NCBI GenBank assembly: GCA_963726375.1
Contig: CAVSCE010000008.1
Location: 1,095,453-1,159,452 of the forward strand
Source: UTCFX2 sp963726375
GTDB taxonomy: Bacteria > Chloroflexota > Anaerolineae > Anaerolineales > UBA4823
Reading direction: 5' to 3'
Length of the DNA stretch: 64,000 nucleotides
Shown: one piece after another, positions 51,908-60,097 of the stretch
How positions within the stretch are numbered: the first letter of the stretch is position 1
Layout: every line of letters begins with the position of its first letter
Notes under the pieces: generated by a model
The model's database searches: none
What the model was told of the DNA's origin: nothing
What the model saw: only the letters and a program-made list of their open reading frames with translations
Program-made: the position numbers and the translations under genes

Positions 51908-53311
51908 ATGGCAAGAGTAAAAGGTACGATTGCGCAGGTCATGGGCGGGGTAGTCGATGTCGAGTTTCCCGCGCAGAACTTGCCTGATATTTATGAAGCG
52001 ATCGAAGTTCCGCGCGATTCAGATCAACCGCTGATCCTGGAGGTGCAGAAGCACCTTGGGAACAATTGGGTGCGAACGGTAGCGATGGATGCGACGGACG
52101 GCCTGAAACGCGGCGTCCCCGCTTTTTCAACCGGCGCTCCAATCATGGTGCCGGTCGGTGAGAACACGTTGGGAAGGGTATTCAACGTTCTCGGCAACCC
52201 AGTGGATGGGCTTGGCCCAGTCGATGCAAAAGTCTATTATCCGATCCACCGGCTGGCCCCGCCTTTTGCTGAGCAAACGACGCGGGTAGAGGTTTTCGAG
52301 ACCGGGATTAAGGTGATCGATCTGATCGCGCCTTTCACCAAAGGCGGCAAGACGGGTATTTTTGGCGGGGCGGGTGTCGGAAAAACGGTTATCATCCAGG
52401 AGCTGATCCGCTCCATCGCGATCGAGCATCAGGGCAATTCTGTATTTGCCGGTGTCGGCGAGCGCACCCGTGAAGGCACTCAGCTGTACCGAGAAATGCA
52501 GGAATCCGGCGTGATGAAAGACACGGTGATGGTGTTTGGACAGATGAACGAGCCTCCCGGCGTTCGTCTGCGCGTGGCGCTCTCGGCTCTCTCGATGGCT
52601 GAATATTTCCGCGATCAGGGCAGGGATGTTCTGCTCTTTATCGATAACATCTTCCGGTTTTCAATGTCAGGTTCAGAAGTGTCCGCGCTGCTGGGCCGGA
52701 TGCCGTCTGCAGTCGGATACCAGCCAACCCTGGCTACCGAGATGGGCGAGCTGCAGGAAAGGATCACCTCCACGCATACCGGCTCGATCACTTCTATGCA
52801 GGCCGTCTATGTACCAGCCGATGACTACTCCGATCCAGCGCCAGTGGCAACATTCACCCACCTGGATGCGACGATCGCTCTCGAGCGCTCGATTTCTGAA
52901 AAGGGAATTTACCCGGCTGTCGATCCGCTCGGCTCAACCTCCCGCATCCTGGATCCAAATATCGTCGGCCTGGATCATTACACGACGGCCCGTGAGGTTC
53001 AACGAGTGCTACAGCGATACAAAGACCTGCAAGACCTGATTGCAATCCTTGGGGTGGATGAGCTGGGTGAGGAGGACAAGCTGATTGTCTCGCGAGCGCG
53101 AAAGATCGAGCGTTTCTTCTCTCAACCGTTTTTCGTCGCCCAGCAGTTCACCGGGCGTGAAGGCCGCTACGTTCCATTGCGCGAGACGGTGAGTGGTTTC
53201 CGCGAAATCCTGGACGGGAAGCACGATGATTTACCCGAAAGCGCTTTTATGATGGTTGGCTCGGTCGATGAAGCGGTGGAACAGGCCGAACGCATGGCGA
53301 AGTCGGGATAG
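51908..53311 (+). CDS. atpD: ATP synthase F1 subunit beta
   Basis: An intact 467-residue catalytic subunit with Walker A GGAGVGKTVI, the catalytic glutamate in GVGERTREG, Walker B DVLLFIDNIFRF and the beta hallmark PSAVGYQPTLATEMGELQER. YVPADDYSDPAPVATFTHLD follows. The start is the ATG at 51908 with GGAGG six bases upstream; the longer frame from 51875 overlaps the end of atpG. Nothing unusual is seen. Confidence 0.96.
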   Translation: MARVKGTIAQVMGGVVDVEFPAQNLPDIYEAIEVPRDSDQPLILEVQKHLGNNWVRTVAMDATDGLKRGVPAFSTGAPIMVPVGENTLGRVFNVLGNPVDGLGPVDAKVYYPIHRLAPPFAEQTTRVEVFETGIKVIDLIAPFTKGGKTGIFGGAGVGKTVIIQELIRSIAIEHQGNSVFAGVGERTREGTQLYREMQESGVMKDTVMVFGQMNEPPGVRLRVALSALSMAEYFRDQGRDVLLFIDNIFRFSMSGSEVSALLGRMPSAVGYQPTLATEMGELQERITSTHTGSITSMQAVYVPADDYSDPAPVATFTHLDATIALERSISEKGIYPAVDPLGSTSRILDPNIVGLDHYTTAREVQRVLQRYKDLQDLIAILGVDELGEEDKLIVSRARKIERFFSQPFFVAQQFTGREGRYVPLRETVSGFREILDGKHDDLPESAFMMVGSVDEAVEQAERMAKSG

Positions 53312-53367
53312 AACAGCCCTGGAGCGCCTGGACCCTTCCTGACAGGGCGCTTTGAAAGGACGGAGCG

Positions 53368-53838
53368 ATGACTATTCGTTGCGAAATCGTTTCTCAAGAT
53401 CGAATGGTATATGAAGGGGATGCCGATATCGTCATTATTCCGGGTGAGGCGGGGCAGATGGGTGTACTCCCAAACCACGCCCCTTTGTTATCAACTCTGA
53501 AATATGGGATTCTTACTGTCCGGAGCCAGGGGAAAGAAGAACACTTCACAGTTGCTGGCGGAATCGTCGAGGTACAGCCCGAGATCATTACCGTGCTCGC
53601 GGACGCAGCTGAAAACGTGTATGAAATTGACCTTGCGCGTGCATCAGCTGCTCGGAAGCGAGCGGAAGAATTCCTTGCAAAAGGCTTGCCTCCTGACACA
53701 GATTCCTACATGAAAATGGAAGCTGCATTAAAACGTTCGAACCTTCGCATCGAAGCCGCCCGTCGATACGGCCGCGGCCAGCCGGTGATGCGCATTTCTG
53801 GAATTGAAACCGGATCGGAAAAGCGAGAAAACGAGTAA
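53368..53838 (+). CDS. atpC: ATP synthase F1 subunit epsilon
   Basis: An intact 156-residue protein. The beta-sandwich shows IRCEIVSQDRMVYEGDADIV, IIPGEAGQMGVLPNHAPLLS and FTVAGGIVEVQPEIITVLAD; the C-terminal helices hold the ARASAARKRAEEFL part and a basic tail. It is a little longer than the usual 135-140. It completes an F1-only operon (alpha, gamma, beta, epsilon). AAAGGA lies six bases before the ATG. Confidence 0.93.
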   Translation: MTIRCEIVSQDRMVYEGDADIVIIPGEAGQMGVLPNHAPLLSTLKYGILTVRSQGKEEHFTVAGGIVEVQPEIITVLADAAENVYEIDLARASAARKRAEEFLAKGLPPDTDSYMKMEAALKRSNLRIEAARRYGRGQPVMRISGIETGSEKRENE

Positions 53839-53841
53839 ATT

Positions 53842-54847
53842 ATGCCTCTTTTTCCCATGAATTGGGAATTGACCTGGGCACATTTTTCTCTCGGGTGGCC
53901 GAGGGGAATCAGATTGTCCTCCAGGAGCCTACCGTCGCGGCAATCGTAATCAGCGAGCAAAAAATGGTCGCCTGGGGCCAGGAAGCCCAGGATATGCTCG
54001 GCAAGGTCCCAGATTCCCTGGAAGTGACCCGCCCGCTTATCAACGGCGTGATTGCGGATTATGAAGTGACGGAATATTTGCTTTCCGCGCTGCTTAAAAA
54101 CTCTCGGGTCCGCTGCGGATTTTTGGACCCCACGTAATGGTGACCGTTCCTTATGGGGTCACCAGCGTCGAAAGCAGGGCGGTCCACGAGGCCACACTTC
54201 AAGCGGGAGGTCGTGAGGCGTATCTTGTCCCTCAACCGCTGGCAGCCGCATTAGGAGTGGATTTGCCGATCGGGACGCCTTCGGGGAACATGTTGATCTG
54301 CCTGGGCGGTGGAGCCACTCAGGCAGCCGTGATGGCCATGTATGGGATCGTCTCGGCGGAAACCCTGCGCGCCGGAGGGATGGCGCTCGACGAAGCGATC
54401 ATCGGATATGTTCGCAAGAAATTTGGCTTAATCATTGGACAGCTGACAGCCGAACAGGTGAAAATCCGAATTGGCGCTGCCGTTCCGCAGGATGAAGAGC
54501 AATCGATCGAGATCCAGGGTCAGGACCAGGTCAGCGGCCTGCCGCGACCGGCAACGCTGACGACGGGTGAGGTGGTCGAAGCGCTGGAAGATCCCCTGCA
54601 CGACATCATCGATACAGCCCGCCGGGTCCTCGAAAAAACGCCGCCGGAGCTGGTCTCTGATATTATCGACCGCGGCGTTGCGCTCACCGGCGGAGGTGCG
54701 CTGCTGCGCGGGATCGACAAATTAATGACAAAAGAACTCGGGATCCCCGCCTACCGCGTCGATAACCCCACCGTCTGTACGGCGATCGGAGCTGCTCGAG
54801 CCCTGGCGATGTACCCGATTATCAAGCGCAATCTTCCCCAGGTCTGA
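53842..54847 (+). CDS. mreB: Rod shape-determining protein MreB, frameshifted
   Basis: The likely start MPLFPM at 53842 lies four bases after the atpC stop. After a shift near 53862 the reading is ELGIDLGTFFSRVAEGNQIV (phosphate 1), then EVTRPLINGVIADYEVTEYL. A missing C near 54130 joins to MVTVPYGVTSVESRAVHEAT and then GGGATQAAVMAMYGIVSAET (phosphate 2) and VALTGGGALLRGIDKLMTKE (adenosine motif). About 335 residues. MreB forms membrane filaments that guide wall growth. Its place after atpC points to a shared message. Confidence 0.85.
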
Positions 54848-54949
54848 CCAACCAATCAGAATTGAGTGTGTGCAGCGTTTTGTGACGGCGGCACTCACTT
54901 TCTATCTATTCTTTCTTCTCTGTGTCTTTGCGCGTTTTCGGGTTGTGGA

Positions 54950-55570
54950 CTATTCCAAGTAGTACGTCATCCGCTGCAGGTGGATGGAAGGATCTACGTT
55001 TTGGACATATACTCCCACAGGGACGTTCAGGCTGATGGGTGCATAGTTCAGGATTGCCCTGATCCCAGCTTCGACCAGTTCATCTGTGACTTTCTGAGCA
55101 TCTCCCGCTGGGACCGCGATCATCGCGATCTTGATCCCCGCAGCGCGGATCGACTCGCTGATTTGACTGGTGTCCTGGATGAGGCAGTCGCCGATTCGGT
55201 TCCCGACCTTCTGCGGATCTGTGTCGAAGATCATTCGAACGTTGAAACCTCGATCTGTAAAACCGCGGTATCGGACGATCGCACTGCCGATTCCACCTGC
55301 ACCAACGACCGCAACGTCCCAATCGTGGTTGATGTGCAAGATTTTTTCCAATTGCTCGATCAGATAAGGAATGTGATAACCGGTCCCTTGTTTTCCGAAC
55401 TCGCCGAACTGGGAGAGATCTTTACGGATCTGCGCTGCAGAGATTCGCAGCCTTTCGCCCAGCTCTTGCGACGAGGTCACCTGCCTGCCTTCCCGAGCCA
55501 TCCGCTGAAGCGAGCGAAGATATGCCGGCAGCCTTCCTACCACGATATCGGGGATCTGCTTGGTGTTCAT
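54950..55570 (-). CDS. rex: Redox-sensing transcriptional repressor Rex
   Basis: An intact 206-residue repressor. Residues 1-80 are a winged helix (VGRLPAYLRSLQRMAREGRQ, SAAQIRKDLSQFGEFGKQGT with the recognition helix), and from about 85 a Rossmann domain (VAVVGAGGIGSAIVRYRGF) binds NADH/NAD. A high NADH/NAD ratio releases it from DNA. Its start ATG follows GGAGGA by five bases. The operator between rex and obg suggests it controls itself and perhaps obg. Confidence 0.94.
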   Translation of the reverse strand: MNTKQIPDIVVGRLPAYLRSLQRMAREGRQVTSSQELGERLRISAAQIRKDLSQFGEFGKQGTGYHIPYLIEQLEKILHINHDWDVAVVGAGGIGSAIVRYRGFTDRGFNVRMIFDTDPQKVGNRIGDCLIQDTSQISESIRAAGIKIAMIAVPAGDAQKVTDELVEAGIRAILNYAPISLNVPVGVYVQNVDPSIHLQRMTYYLE

Positions 55571-55616
55571 CTGTCCTCCTCCGGAACTATTCTCGAATGT
55601 ACCATAAAACGCGAGA

Positions 55617-55634
55617 TTGTGCAATTCCCCACAA
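55617..55634. promoter_or_regulatory. Rex operator (predicted)
   Basis: TTGTG (55617-55621) and CACAA (55630-55634) are inverted around eight bases, giving the 18-bp Rex consensus TTGTG-N8-CACAA exactly. It lies 47 bases upstream of the rex ATG and two bases upstream of the obg -35 box, so a bound repressor would cover both control regions. Confidence 0.7.
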
Positions 55635-55635
55635 G

Positions 55636-55664
55636 TTCAGGACAATAATAGAACAGGGTATAAT
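55636..55664 (+). promoter_or_regulatory. obg promoter, leaderless
   Basis: TTCAGG (55636-55641) and a perfect TATAAT (55659-55664) are 17 bases apart. Only seven bases separate the -10 box from the ATG at 55672 and no Shine-Dalgarno sequence exists, so the RNA should start at or within a base of the start codon. Confidence 0.6.
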
Positions 55665-55671
55665 CTTTAGC

Positions 55672-56961
55672 ATGTTCATCGATCAGGCAGATATTTTCAT
55701 TCATTCGGGCAAGGGAGGCGACGGCGCTGTTCACTTCCGTCGTGAGAAATATGTCCCCCGCGGTGGACCGGACGGCGGAGACGGCGGGCGAGGCGGTGAT
55801 GTGATCCTGCAGGTGGACCCCAGGTTGAACACGCTAATTGCCTTTCGCCAGAAATCGCGATTTCGTGCCCAGGATGGAGGCAACGGCGCCAAGCAAAACA
55901 TGACCGGTCGCTCGGCTGAGCCGCTGATCATTCGAGTGCCTGCTGGAACAGTCGTGTTTGAAGCGTTGAGCGGCGAGCTGCTTGGCGATCTGGTGGAACC
56001 AGAAAGCACATTGGTCGTTGCGAAGGGCGGACGAGGCGGTCGCGGGAATTCCCGTTTTGCCAGCTCGACCCATCAGGTGCCGATGATCGGCGAAAAAGGC
56101 GAGCCGGGCAAGGAGCGCAGGCTTCATCTGGAATTGAAGCTGATCGCAGATATTGGGATTATCGGGGTGCCGAATGCTGGAAAATCAACCCTGCTGTCGG
56201 TCGTCACCAACGCCAAACCCAAAATCGCCGATTATCCGTTTACAACCCTGGATCCCACTTTGGGCGTCGCCAGGCTGGATGATGAAACCACGCTGGTTAT
56301 AGCCGACATCCCTGGCCTGATCGAAGGCGCCCACCGCGGGATCGGGCTGGGTCATGACTTTTTACGCCACATCCAGCGAACAAGGGTGCTGATCCACCTG
56401 CTGGATGGCCTGGCGGAGGACCCGCTGCTGGATTTTGCCCAAATCAACAGTGAGCTGGCGCTATTTGATCCGAACCTGGCGAACAAGCCGCAGATCGTTG
56501 CCCTCAATAAAAATGATCTTCCAGACGTCCGTGAGCGCAGCCAAAAAATTGAGGCAGACTTAAAAAAACGGATCCAAAAAGAATCTGGGAAGATGAATAT
56601 CGATCCTGCACCCTTTATTGTCTCTGCTGCAACGGGCGAAGGGCTGCGGCCGCTGCTCTACCGTGCCGCACAAATTCTGCAGGAGACGCCAGAAGCAGCC
56701 GCCGAACCGGCGGTTCCGATTTATCGACCAGAAGTGGATCCGAGAGCCTACGAAATACGCCGCGAGTCCGATGGATGGCACATCATTGGTCAATCCATCG
56801 AACGCGCCGCCAGCATGACGTACTGGGAGCACTACCAATCGATCCGCCGCTTCCAGCGCATCCTTGAAACATTGGGGATTGATAAGGCGCTCAGAGAAGC
56901 CGGCGTCCAGCATGGCGACACCGTCTTCATCGGCGATTTTGAGCTGGAGTGGCAAGATTAA
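55672..56961 (+). CDS. obg: GTPase Obg/CgtA
   Basis: An intact 429-residue protein. The glycine-rich Obg domain reads DIFIHSGKGGDGAVHFRREK and YVPRGGPDGGDGGRGGDVIL. The G domain has GVPNAGKSTLLS (G1), DYPFTTLDP (G2), ADIPGLIEGA (G3) and ALNKNDLPD (G4). A C-terminal OCT domain (AYEIRRESDGWHIIGQSIER) completes it. The start is the ATG at 55672; the longer open frame overlaps rex antisense. Obg acts in 50S assembly and growth control. It leads a short message with nadD. Confidence 0.95.
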   Translation: MFIDQADIFIHSGKGGDGAVHFRREKYVPRGGPDGGDGGRGGDVILQVDPRLNTLIAFRQKSRFRAQDGGNGAKQNMTGRSAEPLIIRVPAGTVVFEALSGELLGDLVEPESTLVVAKGGRGGRGNSRFASSTHQVPMIGEKGEPGKERRLHLELKLIADIGIIGVPNAGKSTLLSVVTNAKPKIADYPFTTLDPTLGVARLDDETTLVIADIPGLIEGAHRGIGLGHDFLRHIQRTRVLIHLLDGLAEDPLLDFAQINSELALFDPNLANKPQIVALNKNDLPDVRERSQKIEADLKKRIQKESGKMNIDPAPFIVSAATGEGLRPLLYRAAQILQETPEAAAEPAVPIYRPEVDPRAYEIRRESDGWHIIGQSIERAASMTYWEHYQSIRRFQRILETLGIDKALREAGVQHGDTVFIGDFELEWQD

Positions 56962-57040
56962 GCCAAAATCGGCAATCCTTGACGGTATTCCGGTGAAGAC
57001 GTTATTCATGATTATCCTGATGGAGCTGTAAGGAGAGATG

Positions 57041-57714
57041 ATGCTTCGCCTGGGGATCTTTGGAGGCACTTTCGACCCCCCTCATCTCGGCCACCTGATC
57101 CTGGCGGAGGAAGCGCTCGTCCAGCTCAGCCTGGATCAGATCCTGTGGGTGCTAACTCCAAATCCGCCGCATAAGAGAGGCAAGAAGATCACCCCAACAA
57201 AACTGCGGCTTGAGCTGCTGCACGCCGCGCTGGATCATGATCCGGCGTTTGAGGTTTGCACGGTGGATATCGATCGGAAATCCACCGCATTATGCTGCTG
57301 ACACCGTGCGCCTGCTCCATTCGCAGTACCCGGGTGCTGCGCTTGTCTATCTGATGGGAGGCAACTCCCTGGATGACCTGCCTGAGTGGCACCAGCCAGA
57401 AGAATTCCTGCGGCTGTGCGATGAGCTGGGGGTAATGTGCCGTCCGGGTCGCGAAGTCAACTTGGCTGAGCTGGAGCGGATTTTACCCGGATCAAGCCTC
57501 AAGGTGCGATTTCCTGGATGCGCCAAGATTGGAAATATCTTCGACGAGTTTGCGGGAGGCGATATCCCGAGGTGGGGCTTACCGGTATTACTTTCCGCCA
57601 GCGGTCTTGAATTTGATCGAAGACAAAAACCTGTACCACGAAAAAACCAGGCGCGCTCAAACGTCGAAATACAGCCTCATTTCATACGGATGCGGCCGGT
57701 CGCGTACTTCATAA
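57041..57714 (+). CDS. nadD: Nicotinate-nucleotide adenylyltransferase NadD, frameshifted
   Basis: LGIFGGTFDPPHLGHLILAE holds the nucleotidyl-transfer GGTFDPPHxGH motif. After a shift near 57285 it reads ADTVRLLHSQYPGAALVYLM and GGNSLDDLPEWHQPEEFL. After one near 57515 it ends LEISSTSLREAISRGGAYRY (the ISSTxxR motif) and LPPAVLNLIEDKNLYHE-like sequence. The ATG at 57041 is five bases from AAGGAG, better than the ATG at 57038. The tail overlaps the 3' end of glnA by 58 bases, perhaps because a shift hides the true stop. It makes the dinucleotide in NAD synthesis. Confidence 0.85.
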
Positions 57715-59080
57715 TATTCCGATCTTGCGTTTGAAACCGACCCACTGCGTCGATCATCTCCTGGCTGAATACATCCCCGGCGAGTCAGGAAATCATGGTC
57801 GCTTTCGAGCGCGTCCATGGCTTCACGCATCGAGGCCGGAAGGGCTTGTGGATGTTGGCACGCTGTGCTTCGCTCCAGGCTGAAGATGTTTGGCATCGAT
57901 CGGGCCAAAGTTGGCCTCGGTCGGGTCGATGCTTATTCTGGATCCCGTCCAGGCCAGCCATAAGCATGGCTGCCAGGGCAAGGTAGACATTGCAGGTGGC
58001 GTCCGGGTGGACGGAATTCCATCCGCGCGGTCCTGGCTGGTTGGCATATTTCGGGATGCGGACTGCGGCGCTGCGGTTGCCGAGCGAGAAAAAGGCATTG
58101 ACCGGCGCTTCGTATCCCGGGATCAATCTCCGGAAAGAGTTCGTGCTCGGGTTGGTGTCCCAGTAGGGCTGGACCGTGCTTCAACAATCCGCCGATGTAG
58201 TACAGGGCCGTCTGGCTCATGCAGCCGTAGCCTTTTGATCATAAAAGAATTTTGCCCCTTTTAGGGTAGCTGCTGGTGGAAATGCATCCCGCTCCCAGCC
58301 TCCCCATGGAGGGGTTTCGGCATGAAGGTCACGTTTTTCCATGGGCGTGGGCGGCCATCTTGGAGACATATTTGACGAGCAGGGTCGCGTCCCCGGCGGC
58401 AATCAGACCCATCATCGGGGTCTCAATTTCTGATTGACCGGGACCGCCGACTTCGTGATGATGGTATTTCACAGGCACTCCCATCGCCTCAAGCTTGCAG
58501 GGTCATTTCAGTCCGTAGATTAAAGAGCTGATCCTTCGGTGGGATGGCATGGTAACCGCCATGAAGCGGGATGTAATGGCCGTGCCCGCCTGTGGCGCTG
58601 TTCCAGTCGGCTTCGCCGGAATCCAGGCGATAGGATGAATGGTTCACTCCAGTATCGAAAGCCACGTTGTCGAAGATATAGAACTCGAATTCCGGTCCCC
58701 ACAGGCTGCGGTCAGCAATCCCTGTTTCCGCAGGAAAGCTTCTGCTCGGGTCGCCACATTGCGCGGATCGTGTGCGAAAACAGATGGGTATCCGCTTCCA
58801 GCGTGAAACAAATAAAACTCAGCGTTGGACCCTCCCAGAACGGATCCAAAAAGCCGTGGTGAGGTCCGGGATAAGCACCATGTCCCCGGCCTTTAACGCT
58901 TTTCAAACCCACCGCCGAACCGTCAAATCCGATCCCATTTTCCACGATCTCGGGCTGAAATTGGCTTGCCGGGACTGTCAGATGATGCCAGCGACCCCAA
59001 AGGTCGCAGAATTTCAGATCGATCATCTGGATCTGGTTATTTTGAACAAAGAGAACTGCCTGCTCAAACGTTTCAAACAT
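57657..59080 (-). CDS. glnA: Glutamine synthetase type I, heavily frameshifted
   Basis: The start MFETFEQAVLFVQNNQIQMI, then DLKFCDLWGRWHHLTVPASQ is the N-terminal beta-grasp domain of GSI. VENGIGFDGSAVGLKSVK follows, with later fragments FLDPFWEGPTLSFICFTLEA, MAAHAHGKNVTF and PLHGEAGSGMHFHQQ (from mixed frames) and the end EVRDRPHPYEMRLYFDV, stopping at 57657. At least eight shifts lie between 59000 and 57750, yet every domain is present and in order. The length would be about 470 residues. It makes glutamine from glutamate and ammonia. The start is the ATG at 59080 after AAGGAAGG. Confidence 0.82.
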
Positions 59081-59094
59081 CACCCACCTTCCTT

Positions 59095-60057
59095 TCATCC
59101 TGCCAGGAAATTTAGACCGCGTCGGATCGCTGGATCATAATCTGGGACGTAGTCGTTTTCAGCGGATGGGACCATCTCGAGCTCGGTCTCAATACCGGCA
59201 TTATTAAAGATGTCTACCAGCTCAGCGGTTTGCTCTTGAGCAACCGTCTCATCCAATTCTCCGACGATCAGATAACCGCGCAAACCTTGCCGCAGGTTTT
59301 CGCCTAACAGTTCATCCCAATTCTTCAAATCATCCATCCAGGCTCCGACTGCGCCGATCGCCAGAAATTTTGATATGTCCAGCGAACCTTTCACAGCCAG
59401 CCAGATCGCAATCTCGGCGCCCAGAGCATGACCCGCCAGCACGGTTTGCCAGGGATTGACCGAGTAGTGCTCGAGCAGCACGGAATAATCATGCTGGATT
59501 TCCTGCTCAGCTGTTTCGCGGTCATCCCAAACATGCACCCCTTTCATAAGAGCCTGGGAAGATTGCGGCGCTGCGACAAGCCAGCCGAGGGCAGCGGCGG
59601 GCTTCCAGAAATCGATTGAGGTCTGCACGGTCCCTCCGTTTGCATGCAGTCCGATCAAAAGAGGGCAGGGCGGACCACCTGAACGACATTTCCCTTCGGG
59701 CCTGAGCGTAAAAAAGGGGAATCGGCTCTCCTGGTCGCTCTCGGCCTTATCCTGGTTTCGGAGGATCAGGCTCTCGAACTGCGGGTCGTCCTGCAGCGCC
59801 TGCAGGGAAGGGCTTCTGCGGAGCAGCAGCTCGCTGAACCAGCTCCCCTGCTCGAGTGCATCTGCAAATGCTTGAAGTGCTCCCTCGCTGTCTCCCAGAC
59901 GAGCGGTCATCGTAATTGTCCAAAAATCAAGGATTGCTCTGTGCTCCGGGTATAATCCCCGGCTTTCCCTTGCCAGTTTCAACGCGGCAGAGTATTCTTC
60001 CTCCCGGAATAAGACTTGAAGCTGCGAAGTTAGCTCTGTTAGCGAATTTGTGGTCAT
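59095..60057 (-). CDS. TPR-like plus alpha/beta-hydrolase-like protein lacking the nucleophile serine
   Basis: An intact 320-residue protein. Residues 1-105 are helical and TPR-like (EEYSAALKLARESRGLYPEH). Residues 130-320 have the alpha/beta-hydrolase order: PLLIGLHANGGTVQ (oxyanion strand), then the nucleophile elbow TVLAGHALGAEIAIWLAV, where the usual G-H-S-x-G has alanine (A211) in place of serine. YLIVGELDETVAQEQ gives a strand with an acid. The expected final His region reads SAENDYVPDYDPAIR. It is probably a non-catalytic relative or uses another residue. It lies 14 bases upstream of glnA in the same orientation. Confidence 0.7.
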   Translation of the reverse strand: MTTNSLTELTSQLQVLFREEEYSAALKLARESRGLYPEHRAILDFWTITMTARLGDSEGALQAFADALEQGSWFSELLLRRSPSLQALQDDPQFESLILRNQDKAESDQESRFPFFTLRPEGKCRSGGPPCPLLIGLHANGGTVQTSIDFWKPAAALGWLVAAPQSSQALMKGVHVWDDRETAEQEIQHDYSVLLEHYSVNPWQTVLAGHALGAEIAIWLAVKGSLDISKFLAIGAVGAWMDDLKNWDELLGENLRQGLRGYLIVGELDETVAQEQTAELVDIFNNAGIETELEMVPSAENDYVPDYDPAIRRGLNFLAG

Positions 60058-60097
60058 GGAGGCTCTCGGATACCTAATTATAATTTCAAAACCTTGA

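Noticed and set aside
55522..55671. N-terminal extension of Obg
   Set aside because: The upstream frame overlaps rex and has no homology; the Obg family starts at MFIDQAD, directly after the -10 box.
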